Part shown: positions 1-9,646 of the stretch, one piece after another
Position numbering within the stretch: the stretch's first letter is position 1
Layout: each line of letters opens with the position of its first letter
NCBI GenBank assembly: GCA_003427395.1
Contig: BFEA01000020.1
Span: forward strand, 816,171 to 864,053
Source of the DNA: Chara braunii
Taxonomy: Eukaryota; Streptophyta; Charophyceae; Charales; Characeae
Direction of reading: 5' to 3'
Length of the DNA stretch: 47,883 bases
Translations under genes and position numbers: made by a program
The notes under the pieces: model-generated
Told to the model about the DNA's origin: nothing
Database searches by the model: none
The model's input: the letters and a program-made list of their open reading frames with translations, nothing else

Positions 1-341
1 AAATGCTCCAGTCTATTTGTGGGGAGCAGCACGTGCTGGGAACTGGGCCCAGAGTCCCGTATTGAATTGTACAGATTATTGAGAACATTTGAGATCATTT
101 GAGATACCGGGGCCGTTACCCGGCTTCGGCTGAGAACAGTCTGTGAACACGATATGATTCAGAAAGCATGGGGAGGATCATGAATATCTAATGACCTATG
201 AATTACAGACTTATTTTAAGTTTATACCTACTCATGCCATAGGCTGTCACAGAGGTCCTACGAATGCTCACAACCCTCAGGATCCCTAACAAGCCCTTCT
301 AAGACTTTCCAACACAGTCTTACTCCCTGCTGAGCTCTTCA

Positions 342-1003
342 GGCCTCACGCCCCCACCCTGCTGGGTTACAGGGCAACACAACTCGCCCCAGCTCCGACC
401 AGCGTCGTCCCAGCAGCAAACCTTGGCTGTCCCTTGGGATGCCCACCCCAAAGCATCCCCAGATCTCTCTACCAGGCCTCACACTCCTGCATCATCAGGT
501 TACAGGGCAACACCCCAGCACCGGCCAGCGTCGTTCTGGCATCGAACAGCCGCAGATCACTGAGTATGACAACATCCAAACCGCCTAAGATGGGTTGCTA
601 AGAGTCCCTAGAGTCCTCAGATATTCATTAGAACAACCGACTTTTTTTCCACTATTCAGATTCTACCAAGTCATTAGAATATGTGTGTCAAAAAGCCTCC
701 CAACCATGAATCAGATGGGTGAAACCTATTCAGTCCACCTACGACCGCCACCAGCATGGCTATTTTCAGCACGAACAGAAGTTCTTCCAGGCCTCATGCT
801 CCCATCAGCTCAGGTTACAAAGTTGCACCACCTTGCTCCAGCACCGGCCAGCATTGCTCCAGTTACGAACCCCGATGACCACTGAGACTGCCCCCGCAAA
901 CAGCCCCCCAAAGCTCTTTACCAGGCCTCACGCCCCCACTAAGCTAGGTCACAGAATTGCGCCGCCTGGATCCGTCTCCGGCCAGCGTTGCTCCAGCATC
1001 GGT
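342..1003 (+). repeat. Four degenerate copies of a ~75-bp C-rich unit
   Basis: Copies at about 342-412, 474-548, 793-866 and 922-1003 share the order: AGGCCTCACGC or AGGCCTCA, then GGTTACAGGGCAACAC or a variant, then CACCGGCCAGCGT(C/T)G. Spacing is irregular (about 130, 320 and 130 bp), so this is a dispersed, decayed repeat and not a clean satellite. Function unknown. Confidence 0.5.
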
Positions 1004-1848
1004 CTTCGAGGGCCACCGAATTTTCGACCACCCTTTGCAGGATCACAGATGACTTGCCAGATAGCACCTATTCCTACAACCTCCTCGAGAGGCAAACAAA
1101 ATGGAAAGAAATAGTAAACTGGATGATAGAGTTATTCGAGAGAGATCGTCCCTCCCTCCTCAGCCCTACACTGCCTTCGTCGAGGTGAGTCACCCACTCT
1201 CCCTCGGCCCCAATAGGACCAACCCTCTCTACCCCGCGTTCCCTAGGAGCACGCAGTTCCCACCTAATGCATGCCCCCCTGCCCCTTGCCCATTTCTTCC
1301 TCTACAAGGACTGATGTTGACCCACACACCAGCCCCTGCCCCAGAATACGGTAACCCCCTACTCCGGCCCTACCCTATCTGAGACATTCACCCCCCACCT
1401 TGGGATGCCCCTGCAAGATAGAGCTCCCCCCACCCTCTCCCTACCATTTAGCCCTCCGTGAATGATTTGATCTAGCCGACTACAGTTATTGATGACGCAC
1501 TTACCAAAATGTCGTTGGAAATAAGGAAAAGCAGGGCCTCTTCAAAAATATGCAATAACCCCCAAAAACACCCTACATCTTTAAGAACAACCTCATAAAA
1601 AAACACATGGCGCTGCCCCTTGCGCCAATCAACGTCTGGCAGTTCCCACCATGTGCACGTGTCACCAATTTTAAGGAAGGAAACACTAATTATCGGGAAA
1701 TTCTGAAGTTTTCGGGTTCCAAGGTTAGAAAATCATAATAGAAACTTTTTTGGGACTTCCGGAAACTGTACTCGAAATTCAAGGATACGTAATTGCAGAA
1801 CAGATTCTTACGAATTGTATTGGCAATTCAGAATGGAGAATATATATT

Positions 1849-1864
1849 TGTGTGTGTGTGTGTG
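1849..1864 (+). repeat. (TG)8 microsatellite
   Basis: Eight TG units in the AT-rich part of the left flank; a second short GT-rich run follows near 1927-1942. Confidence 0.8.
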
Positions 1865-2872
1865 TACATTTGGATGAGAATACTTTGCTTGAGACTAATC
1901 AGAAATTATAGTTGAAATTCAAGGATATGTGTATGTGTGTGTAGATGTAGATGCGAATTTGGCTTATCAGAAAACAGAGGATAAGATTGTGAGTTTATTT
2001 TTTCGAATTTGAGCAGCTGAATTTATAACTGTGCAAACACTAGATTACAGTAAGAATGTAGGAAATTAGGATATACAAAATTAACATCAGGGAAATCGAA
2101 TTGAAAAGGCGGTTGACGCGAAGAGCACCACACATGTTCGCACGAATTCCCCTGCTCCATCGCCGCTGTCATTATTGTGCCGCTACCTGCTACTGTGTCT
2201 TTAACCGTTGAACCAGCTGAAACAAATGCTTGAAACCGCCAGCTCTTTTTGACGCTCCAGCTTGTAACAAGCCTCCCTCCTCTCACTCCGCATGAGAAGA
2301 TGCTCCTCACTTTTTGCCCGCATTGCCCAACCAACCTCCACTAGATTCTTGCAGGAGCATAGGAGTAGGGCCACTACCATGCCCAAGATCTCATGAAGAC
2401 TATCTTAATCACCCCGACAACCTTCCCTTCCTCTAGCGTGTCAACCCGTGACACCACATAAACGAAGCACAGAGCACGAGACCTCTTCAGCCTAGAATCA
2501 AGGTTGGAAGAACCCTCAGCACATCAATAGTCGCGCCAGATAAAACAACCGGAACCTCGCGCCATCGTCTGCCGTCGTAATCCCCCTTGCCCACATTAAC
2601 TCCTCGATATTCCTCGCAGGGACCCGTGCCGACAAGGCGCCATCAACTAACTAGCTGACCCATGTCAATAACGGAGCGGCGCGGCGTCGCACTTTTTCCA
2701 GTTGGTCCACTTCGGGCGACCGGAAAGCCAACAGGTTGTCACGCAGGATTTTGTATGTGTTTGCAATAAATAAAATAAATTAAATAATGCAAATCCCTTC
2801 CTATTGTCTGCGGCCGGCTTCGAGCGAGACCCTTCAATTATGGTCTTCGTAGGTCCCCGGTCTTAGGAATCT

Positions 2873-2878
2873 TTTATT
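2873..2878 (-). promoter_or_regulatory. Candidate poly(A) signal AATAAA in LTR-A
   Basis: Minus-strand AATAAA about 190 nt from the LTR end, in a segment retained in all three LTR copies (19757-19762, 39143-39148). Its use is an inference from position only. Confidence 0.3.
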
Positions 2879-3151
2879 TTAATTCGGAACAGCAGAGAAA
2901 TGTAAGTAATAATCATAAAATTATGGTTTGCTATAAATGCATCAATTATGTCAATCTGATTTTGAGAAGTGTGACAAAACAACAATGGAGACAATTATCA
3001 AGCAAGAATAATACAGAAAATAAAATTGACAGACTCGAGGAAAGACAGGGGCGATTGAGTGAGGGAAGAATGAGAACTCATAATAATCTCAGAAAGTACA
3101 CATGAATGAGCGTGGTCAGCACCTCTCAAGAGTCCTCACTCATCCCCTTGG

Positions 3152-3825
3152 TCAGTCTCTCTCAATCTCTCTTTTCACTGATCTTCTCTGGTGTCGTGAC
3201 CCACGCCCACGTACATTCTGAGAGAGGGGCTTCGTGAGAAAGTGCCATCTGTAGCCAGCAAGCTCTGAGCACGACCATCCAAGGCACATGACACGGTAGC
3301 TAACCATGGAGCAAAACTCCTCCCACAAATTAGGCAGTCCGTCCACTGAAAAGACTCCTCGTTTGAGGTAGGGATACTCGTGGGCTCTGTCAGCGCCTCA
3401 ACGTCGATCACTGCTGGAGAGATGTACCTCTTTGCCAATCCAATCACGTCCAGCGAACTCGAGCCATCCTTGAGAAGAGAAGGGACTGGAGGCCTAGGAT
3501 AGTTAGTATAAAGCATCGGCCCGAAGCTGCGGATCAACGTGGTGTCACTCTCATCGAGCTCCCTCTCTCTCTGCTCAAGGTATTCAGTGGCCGAGATCCA
3601 GACTGGATCAAAAAGTTCATGAGTCTCCTCGGCCTTTTTCGGGTAAGGCCTCAGATCGTGGACAGCGCCATCAGCAAAACTGGTCTGGACAATGAAGATT
3701 GACAGATTTCCTTGTCTGAAACCAGTGACACCTGCATACTAATAACGGAATGCCTCCTTGCATGAAATTTGATTGAGATTGGCCAGCACTGACTCGCTGA
3801 CTCGAAAGGACTCGACTGTACTCAT
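3152..3825 (-). pseudogene. L1, LTR-encoded ORF (copy A), broken
   Basis: This is the copy-A remnant of a frame of about 224 codons that is best read in copy C (39424-40098). It starts at an ATG conserved with copy C. Visible segments are the basic-hydrophobic core ending in HDLRPY, the WISATEYLEQRERELDE-type charged helix, the proline segment YPRPPV and a C-terminal helix SLDVIGLAKRYI. This order matches small ORFs a, b and c upstream of gag, so L1 is read as a member of the same domain family. Lesions in this copy are an in-frame TAG after FRY near 3738 and a one-base deletion near 3382 that shifts the C-terminal third. I do not recognise the family, and no function is assigned. Confidence 0.55.
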
Positions 3826-3885
3826 GGGTAGATTAGCCGGTGCAGATTGACTAGATGATCACTGAAAACTGTTCAATGAGAACTG

Positions 3886-3992
3886 AAGGCTGATAACTGA
3901 TTGCCGATTAATTGATTGCTGATAACTGATTGTTGATGATTGATTGCTGATGACTGATTGCCGATGACTAATTGCTGATGACTGATTGCTGC
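3886..3992 (+). repeat. 14-bp minisatellite (GATTGCTGATGACT type)
   Basis: Seven to eight imperfect head-to-tail units. The same array occurs at 20774-20865 and 40161-40266 with slightly different unit counts. Confidence 0.75.
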
Positions 3993-4222
3993 TTCTTAAT
4001 GCCGGTTAGGAGACTGAATGATTGCAGACCAGAAAACTTAGTAGTTGGTGATCAGAAAAATTGTGACTGTTGCTCTGGAAATTGATTGCTTGCTGCTCCG
4101 GAAACTGATTGCTTGCTATTCCGAAGACTGATTGCTTGCTAATGAATGACCGTTGTCGTTTGAATTGGCTGTTTGCTGATTAAACAAAGATTGAATGGTC
4201 ACTGAATCAACAGTTAAATGTC

Positions 4223-4360
4223 GTTCTGAGCACCGTCCTAAGCACTGTTCTGAATGCAGTCCCAAGTACAGTCCTGAGAACCGTTCTGAGTACAGTTCCA
4301 AGTACAATTCTAAGTATTGTCCCGAGTACGGTTCCGAGTGCATTCACAGTACAGTTCTGG
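4223..4360 (+). repeat. 12-bp minisatellite (GTTCTGAGTACA type)
   Basis: About eleven imperfect 12-bp units. As the period is a multiple of three, the minus strand reads as a four-residue repeat of the T-V-L-(G/R) type. Matching arrays are at 21095-21233 and 40496-40635. Confidence 0.8.
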
Positions 4361-4393
4361 TTACTGAACACTGCTCTTGACATCCACCGAATG

Positions 4394-4863
4394 TCATTCA
4401 ATACACGAGACGCAGCCTGATACACTGAATTTGTGAATTTTCGTGTCTTCGTACCGCAAGAAGAGTTGTCGACAGCTGTGGTCTAGATGCTGGTAAAGCT
4501 CTGGAAATGGTACTTCGTTCGCTACTGGCTCATGCGAGTTTTGCCCTGGCCTGTTTCACACTTTCCAGCGAAAAGCCGATACTGTGCATTTTACCGTCGA
4601 GTCCGTAGAAGTAAACTATATACTCGATGTACTTCTTCTCCCCGACCATTCTGACCGCGAACTCCCTCTGAGTTAGTCTGTGAAACTCCATATTCTGACA
4701 TGCGCTGTCTTCCCAATTTCTGTGTTTTTCCAGGACAGTTGTGCTTTTCACTACGAAGATCTCCTCTTCTTTCATGATTCCTCTCACGTCCAGGCCACAC
4801 AGTAAGCTCTTCGGCCAGAAACTCATAGCTATCCCCAAACCTGGAGTAGTTTGCACGATTCAC
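4394..4863 (-). pseudogene. L2, LTR-encoded ORF (copy A), frame-broken
   Basis: Three successive minus-strand frames together look like one protein. The first is an N-terminal piece from a GTG at 4863 (ATG in copy B) with TVNRANYSRFGDSYEFLAEE. The second is a middle piece ending at 4530 with MKEEEIFVVKSTTVLEKH and YFYGLDGKMHSIGFSLES. The third is a C-terminal piece ending at 4394 with VANEVPFPELYQHLDHSC. The middle resembles the core of ORFs a-c and L1 (aromatic-rich strand, then GLD, then a hydrophobic strand), and the last resembles their C-terminal helix. The same two frame changes occur in copies B and C, so either the ancestor was already broken or the pieces were never one protein. Function unknown. 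Confidence 0.4.
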
Positions 4864-6421
4864 GGTGTTCAACGGTTACTGCTAATTCCTCGGGAGCGTT
4901 ATATACCACCCTCTCTCAGAAGGGTTGGAGCGTGGATCGGTTGGCTAAAAAACAGTGCAACTGTTTGTAGCTCCGTTGAGGGTTCTGCATTCTTTCACCG
5001 ACCAGAGGCGACTAAGTTTCTTTCTTTCAAAAATGGACACTAATGAAAGTTCGCCCCTCAAGATTGGAGATAATATTGGTCATGACCTTTTCACGAAAAC
5101 TGTTCGAATCCAGGTAATGACGTATAACCTTTCCATCCAGCTAGTGGTCGTAGATGATGAACATAACAAACTCAATTAAAATTTTCCGCCCCTTTTGCAT
5201 AAAGTATGTCATAGATAGTCAGACATGATATGTATGCAGCAAAGAGCAACGACTGTTATTCAAGATGGTGCAGTTCTGAATATCACACGTAGCTCAGGGG
5301 GTGGGTTAAAGCTCATGATCTGCTGTAAGTTACACATCGTATGGCATTGCTCAGACTAGCTTTTCTGACTGTATATCGCCCTTATTTACCTACTCACGCA
5401 ATCCACTACAAGATTGACCCTTGTCATGATAAAAACATAACCGGTTAACAACGACCAATCATCCTAATTAACCAAGACAAAAGAGAGAAAAGAACCGAAA
5501 ATTAAGAAGTCACAAGAAGTTATATCGCGGTAGTTACTATCTTATCTGAGAATTTTTTACCAGAGCAACCACGGTGAAGCGCATCAGCAGCCTTTGGCAA
5601 TCACAAGTTGAGGGTCACTCAGAGGCAGCGTGACAGGTGGTAAGTAAAATCGTCTTCAAGGAAACGAGACTCTCTCCATCGTATAAGAATGCAGAGACGC
5701 AGTTGACGTCACCAGCGCTACTTCTTACTCATGTGTCCCGCTCACATGCACCAAGGAAGAAGAGTGGGTGTCCGATATTGAGCACCCTCTCTTAATTTGT
5801 GAGTGACATAATCAAGCGGCTGGGCAACTGTCTTGGCGCACATCAGAGCCTCTTCGGAAGTTCTCCACGATGATCGCCTCATAAAAATGACTCCCCAAGG
5901 GTTGTCTTGTCAGCGCATAGAAAGATGAGAAAACACGTTAAAGCCCGCTACTCAAGAGATGAGCAACGTTGACCTCTCAGTCACCTCTCACGCCCTTGTG
6001 GCCTGCCTCATGCCACTTTCACTAACATGCCATTCATTACAGTTATTTCTCAGGCTAGTTGCGTACTGCAGTCCAGTTGACGTCACCATCTTCCACCTGC
6101 TCACTCGTTCCGCTCTCTCCTCTTCCCTTCTTTTCCCGTTTTGTCTGACTGCCCTGCGTGCCCCGGGCATACTGTCAACTCTCACTCTCATACCTTTCGA
6201 TGACCGCCCTCTTGCACCCTCTCTTACTGCGCCACGTGTCGAACAAGTATATGTCCCCCCCGCGCCGTCCTACTACACTTGCCTTGGTCTTTCCGTTTAT
6301 CAAAACAGCCTCCTGTTGACCTCTTACCGCCGCGCGCTCACACGTGTTCTTTCCCTTTGCCTTGTCTCTCTCGCGTTCCGCGGCCTCTGGGCGCCAACTG
6401 ACGAGAGCTGGCCTCGGGTCC
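4864..6421. other. LTR-A body without a supported gene; deletion junction at 5379/5380
   Basis: Sequence is homologous to 21737-22251 and 24680-25923. At 5379/5380 it jumps directly across the 2.43-kb block retained in LTR-B and LTR-C, with a one- or two-base overlap (C) at the joint. A plus-strand open frame (5959-6696) runs antisense to L3 and is discussed among the rejected items. A tRNA-like A-box string near 5290 does not fold into a tRNA. Confidence 0.6.
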
Positions 6422-6859
6422 TCATTCCACTGGGTCTGCCGACCGGTGATGCTTCTGGGTCTCCCGTGGTCTGTTCCAGGACCTTAGGTCAGTCTCTCGG
6501 TCTGCGTCGCTCATCTTACTTTCCCCCCCTGAGTCTCTATCCTGGTGGACCTGTTCCAGGTCCGCCGTGTCCATCGAGGTCTCAGTTTCGTGATAGGTCA
6601 CCGTTATCTGAAACCTTGCTGTCACTTCGTCTCGTCCACAGCGTCTCACAGCTCGGTCTCTCGCCTCAGAGATCGCATCCTGCAACTTCGGGTTAGTCCG
6701 CATCTCTCCTTCTCTTGCTCCCTCTACGTTGATCTTCAGTACCAACTGATCTCCACCGTCATAGTTGAGTATGACGGTAATCCAGGGCCCTTCCCCAGAC
6801 AGAGGTTTCCAGCGGGCGTGGTGATACCAGTACCCGGGCCTGTACCCATGCAGTGCCAT
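6422..6859 (-). CDS. L3, first ORF after the LTR promoter (copy A, open)
   Basis: An open frame of 145 codons starts at the first ATG after the TATA box at 7134-7143, with a leader of roughly 245 nt if transcription starts near 7105. Residues about 20-45 read WITVILNYDGGD then LVLKINVEG, followed by a charged helix (LQDAISEARDRA). That strand - acidic turn - strand - helix order resembles ORF a (SVVLTHFLEGDIYDIRPYMKEG), so L3 may be a further member of the a/b/c/L1 family; this match is weaker than the others. The C-terminal third is polar and low in complexity. Copy C keeps most of the frame and copy B is disrupted. No known family is recognised. Confidence 0.45.
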   Translation of the reverse strand: MALHGYRPGYWYHHARWKPLSGEGPWITVILNYDGGDQLVLKINVEGAREGEMRTNPKLQDAISEARDRAVRRCGRDEVTARFQITVTYHETETSMDTADLEQVHQDRDSGGESKMSDADRETDLRSWNRPRETQKHHRSADPVE

Positions 6860-7133
6860 AGTCAGACTCAGTACTATGACCTCCACGCAACACTAAGCCG
6901 TCCACACGGAATAGTGTGCTAATAGGCAATACACACACAGGCCTATAGCTTGATATAGCCGCAACCACCACCTAGTTTCCGGCACGCAGAGCACGTTGAG
7001 AGTGATCCTCTGTCCAGCACAGCACGTCCCCAGCTTTGAGGTTGTCCCAGCGAGCCCTACGATGAAACTCAAACCCCCAGAGCAGCAATTGTGCCTGGCA
7101 TTCACGACGTGCCTAACACTCGGCTCCGTCACT

Positions 7134-7143
7134 CTTTTATAGG
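7134..7143 (-). promoter_or_regulatory. TATA box of the LTR promoter (copy A)
   Basis: Minus-strand CCTATAAAAG, a strong TATA match, conserved in LTR-B (26529-26538) and absent from LTR-C through a deletion at 45757/45758. It lies about 540 bp inside the inferred 5' end of the LTR, with L3 next downstream. Confidence 0.5.
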
Positions 7144-7682
7144 CTTGTTGCCCGCCAGTGTCCATTTGCTCTAAGCGGTAGGTTCTGCCAATATCTTTTC
7201 CCGAAGGGTTTAATTAACTCTCGAAGTTATTTCCAGTCTGGACCCTAACTGTCAGGCGGAGTGCCATTCCAACACCGTTCATGATTACTGCCAAAGACTC
7301 AGACCGTCGGTCCCATAACGGGATACCGATTGGTGGTTCTTTCCCTTCAATGCCTACAATTAGGACTACAGTATCCGGGCGCCTGCGTCCGATGGCAAGG
7401 AGGGGGGTCTATGACCCTCCATGAAGGGGGTGATAAGCTTCCTACCAATGCGGCCGCGGGTGGCCCTTCTTTTGAGGCCCGACCGCCCATCGCTCCAAAT
7501 TCAGACCGTTGGCTCTCCTGTGAAGTGACAGGCTAAAAGGTAACCGAATCGGATAGACGAGCGAAAACAAAACTAAGTAATAATAGAGGAAAGGAAAAGA
7601 TGGCGTTTCTGAATTCCGCCGCGCAGCAGCCTTGCCCGAACGGCAATACGAGTCCACATATAAATCTAAAGCTTGACTTCCA

Positions 7683-7727
7683 ATCTTTTCCCTCTCTTTC
7701 CCCCTTTTCTTATTTTTCTCTCTTCAG
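7683..7727 (-). other. Candidate polypurine tract of element 1
   Basis: On the minus strand this is almost all purine (core AAAAGGGGGAAAGAGAGGG) and is followed immediately by TGGAAG, which would give the LTR the usual TG start. A purine tract just before the 3' LTR primes plus-strand synthesis. The assignment rests on position and composition. A rival tract lies at 9475-9646. Confidence 0.45.
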
Positions 7728-7928
7728 TCCTTTCTGTATTTGCCCCCTTAACCTGACCACCGGGGTCTCACCGCGAGGCTCGGAAGAACAGGTCTGGCGC
7801 AGGCGATAAACAAGGGTCAGTAAAATCCAGACCATGAGATCGCAGTTACGTGCCGAAAACCCGAATCGGCGGCCCCTTTTCCTACGAAATGACAGATCGA
7901 CAGGCGGAAAACCGAAAATTGGAAATTT

Positions 7929-7957
7929 AATAATAATAACAATAACAATAATAATAT
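7929..7957 (+). repeat. Short interrupted (AAT)n / (AAC)n
   Basis: About nine units interrupted by AAC. The allelic site in the other unit (27352-27423) is a pure 24-unit array. Confidence 0.8.
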
Positions 7958-8029
7958 GACGGCAATTCAAAATTGGAAAGGGAACCATAGCATCACAGCG
8001 GCCTGAGGCCACCAGATTTCCCCATACGT

Positions 8030-8344
8030 ATGTCGGAGGGCACGATGTCCCGGCCTTCCATTGTGTACCAGTTCCGCACTCAGTATCAGTCCCTTGACGC
8101 GACAGACTGATCCCTAGGCTCATCTCGTGTTGTTTAGGTCTGGTGCCTGGATTATCCTCGGCGCGGACCGGCCCTGCTGTACAGCTGAGCACAACCGGCC
8201 TCTGGCCGTGGTAGCCGCCGGGTTCGCCCTGGGACACGGAGGTGAAAGGACTGGCGCAATCTTTTCAACTGCGCGCCAAGTGATCTTCTGCCAAGTTATT
8301 AGTTAGGTGCAATCGCTATCGAGAAGGGGAGAATAAGATATCGG
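8030..8344. other. Segment inverted relative to the sister unit
   Basis: The order here (TGTCGGAGGGCACGATGTCC, then GAGATGAGCCTAGGGATCAG on the minus strand, then GAATAAGATATCGG) is the reverse complement of 27514-27898, while flanking sequence on both sides is collinear in the two units. Copy A is about 70 bp shorter. No terminal inverted repeats were seen. No gene is supported; a lysine/glutamate-rich minus frame next to it (8352-8555) looks like a shadow of a CT-rich tract. Confidence 0.75.
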
Positions 8345-8725
8345 CGACTCGCTATGTAGCCCGAGCCGTGGTTCCGTGCAGCCAGTTTTCTGTTTTTGTT
8401 TTAGCGCCCACTCTTTCTCCCGGCGCTCGCTCTCTTTCCCAGCGGTCATTCTTTTCCTCTACAATAGCCTTCTCCTTCGGCTCACCTTTCTTATTAGCCT
8501 CGCCTTTCCTCTCTGCGCTCGCCTTCTCTTTCGGTGTTCGCTTTCCCTCTACCACTGCAGGTTGTGGTCTTCATATTCAGTACAGTCATTTCCTGCTTTC
8601 GTTTTTCCCCCTTGCCTATCTCATCGTCGCGAACTCTCTTCATATAGTATCCCTATAATCATAGGTCTTAGTGCTACATCCTCAGTCTCTCATCCCTCCC
8701 TTAATAACTAGACTCGATCTCCGCT

Positions 8726-9196
8726 ATGCCTGAGGCACGTCGTGGACAGGGTAGAGGGAGAGGAGGAAGATGAGGGAAAACAAAGGAAGAACTGTTTGTT
8801 AGGGTTCGACGGGATTATAGCTCTGACTAGGAGGAAGAGGAGGAGCCGCGAGGCTATGGCCGTTTAAGGCTACACCCCCGTTACCCGTTAGGAGGGTGGT
8901 ATGAGAGAGCTCCATCCCCAGACAGGATGGAGTTTATTCGCAAGAAATTCGATGCCCGCTATGGTACGCCCAACGCCTCTTCTCCTCCTTATATCCTCAG
9001 AGCTCTTCCTACTCCAGCTATAAGCAAGACCATAGTGCCTGCTCCACACCTCTTTGTCCCATGTGCTGTCTCATCGCCCCATCACCCTAATCACTGCATT
9101 CTCTTCAGCATCTTCTTCCTTCTCTTTCTTTTCCAGCTCGAACTCATGGCTGTCTTTTATGTCCTGTATAAGCGCGACTTCTTCTCTGCTCTCTAA
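8726..9196 (+). pseudogene. Antisense RGG/acidic ORF (copy A), with stops
   Basis: This is the plus-strand counterpart of the open frame at 28380. It begins ATG-Pro-Glu-Ala-Arg-Arg and carries RGRGG, an acidic run and PRYPLGGWYERAPSPDR, but has a TGA within the RGG stretch and a TAG before the acidic run. A 22-bp insertion near 9135 distinguishes it from the other copy. It sits opposite in direction to gag-pol, between integrase and the 3' LTR, where some plant Tat-lineage elements (Ogre, Retand) also carry antisense ORFs. Its relation to those is not established. Confidence 0.45.
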
Positions 9197-9474
9197 GTCA
9201 GATTCCGGCTCATGAAATTTCCAGTTCACTGTCCATTCCATAGCGTCCCATGCCTGAGAGGTTGGCTTCTTTACGGCCAGGGATGCTGGTTCCTTGTGAA
9301 CCGGGCCCTTTGTCGGCCACCAAATAAAACTTTAAGAAGGATTTTGTCTGCTTGTTTGACTTTTTCAACTGTTGGTCTTTCACATGTAGCCTACCTTAGG
9401 TCTTCATCAGGCATTTATGTCAAGGATGACCCCAATAACGAGGGTACTCACTCTGTCTGCTATGATGGGAGTAG

Positions 9475-9646
9475 GGTATACCAAACCCTCTTTTTTGTTC
9501 TCTGGTCTGAGAGACATCTTCTCAACTTCTCACTTGATGGAGATACGAAACCCTTGTTTTCTTTCTCTGGTCTGAGTGAGGCGTCTCCTCAACTTCTCAG
9601 ATAAAAGGGAGGAGATACCAAACCCTTTTTCTTTTCTCTGGTCTGG
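9475..9646 (+). repeat. ~70-bp tandem repeat, three copies, with a pyrimidine-rich core
   Basis: Each unit contains GAGATACCAAACCC, a T/C-rich run, CTCTGGTCTGAG and CTTCTCAACTTCTCA. There are three units here and two at 29108-29206. Read on the minus strand the core is AGAGAAAAGAAAAAGGG followed by TTTGGTATC, so it could also be a polypurine tract. Confidence 0.65.

Larger units (their letters stand above)
1..2684. other. Left flank outside the array, no gene recognised
   Basis: This segment has no similarity by eye to the repeated array that begins at 2685. It is C-rich between about 300 and 1450 and AT-rich from 1480 to 2060. Open frames here are short and overlap one another on both strands, and none shows a motif I recognise. 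A minus-strand frame at 2023-2334 (103 codons) and plus-strand frames at 719-1114 and 1101-1382 are the longest. A good splice-donor-like string, AG|GTGAGT, occurs at 1183-1190 behind an open frame starting at 1101, but no acceptor or partner exon could be identified. Confidence 0.6.
2685..7682 (-). repeat. LTR-A (3' LTR of element 1), with a 2.43-kb deletion
   Basis: The left end is where homology to 19569 and 38955 begins, and its first base is C where the other two copies have T (CG instead of the usual terminal TG). The right end is placed at CA (7681-7682), directly before a long pyrimidine tract; it is inferred, and a longer LTR reaching a second tract near 9640 cannot be excluded. Length is 4998 bp, against about 7.5 kb for LTR-B, because the block 22252-24679 is missing at 5379/5380. 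It holds remnants of ORFs L1, L2 and L3 in sense orientation. Confidence 0.6.

Noticed and set aside
595-1382. Several overlapping plus-strand frames in the left flank.
   Set aside because: Proline/serine-rich readings of C-rich DNA in several frames at once, without motifs or conserved partners.
3886-4360. Regularly spaced short repeats considered as a CRISPR-like array.
   Set aside because: Units are 12-14 bp with no spacers, imperfect and head-to-tail: minisatellites in a eukaryotic LTR.
4116-4425. Minus-strand frames with T-V-L-R/G repeats (4116-4343, 4207-4425).
   Set aside because: Products of the 12-bp minisatellite; no conserved start or flanking domain.
5285-5335. tRNA-like string GTAGCTCAGGGGGTGGG with an A-box-like start.
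   Set aside because: No acceptor stem, anticodon arm or T-arm can be formed in the right spacing, and the copies at 22160 and 41565 do not conserve stems.
5959-6696. Plus-strand open frame of 245 codons in LTR-A, also open for long stretches in LTR-B and LTR-C.
   Set aside because: It is antisense to L3 and its downstream part, is Ser/Leu/Pro-rich in the way complements of Arg/Glu/Gly-rich frames are, shows no motif, and is cut at different points in the other copies. I kept L3 as the likelier coding strand.
8352-8555. Minus-strand Lys/Glu-rich frame (KGEPKEKA type), also present at 27982-28209.
   Set aside because: It is the complement of a long CT-rich tract that looks like the leader of the plus-strand ORF; composition alone explains the open frame.
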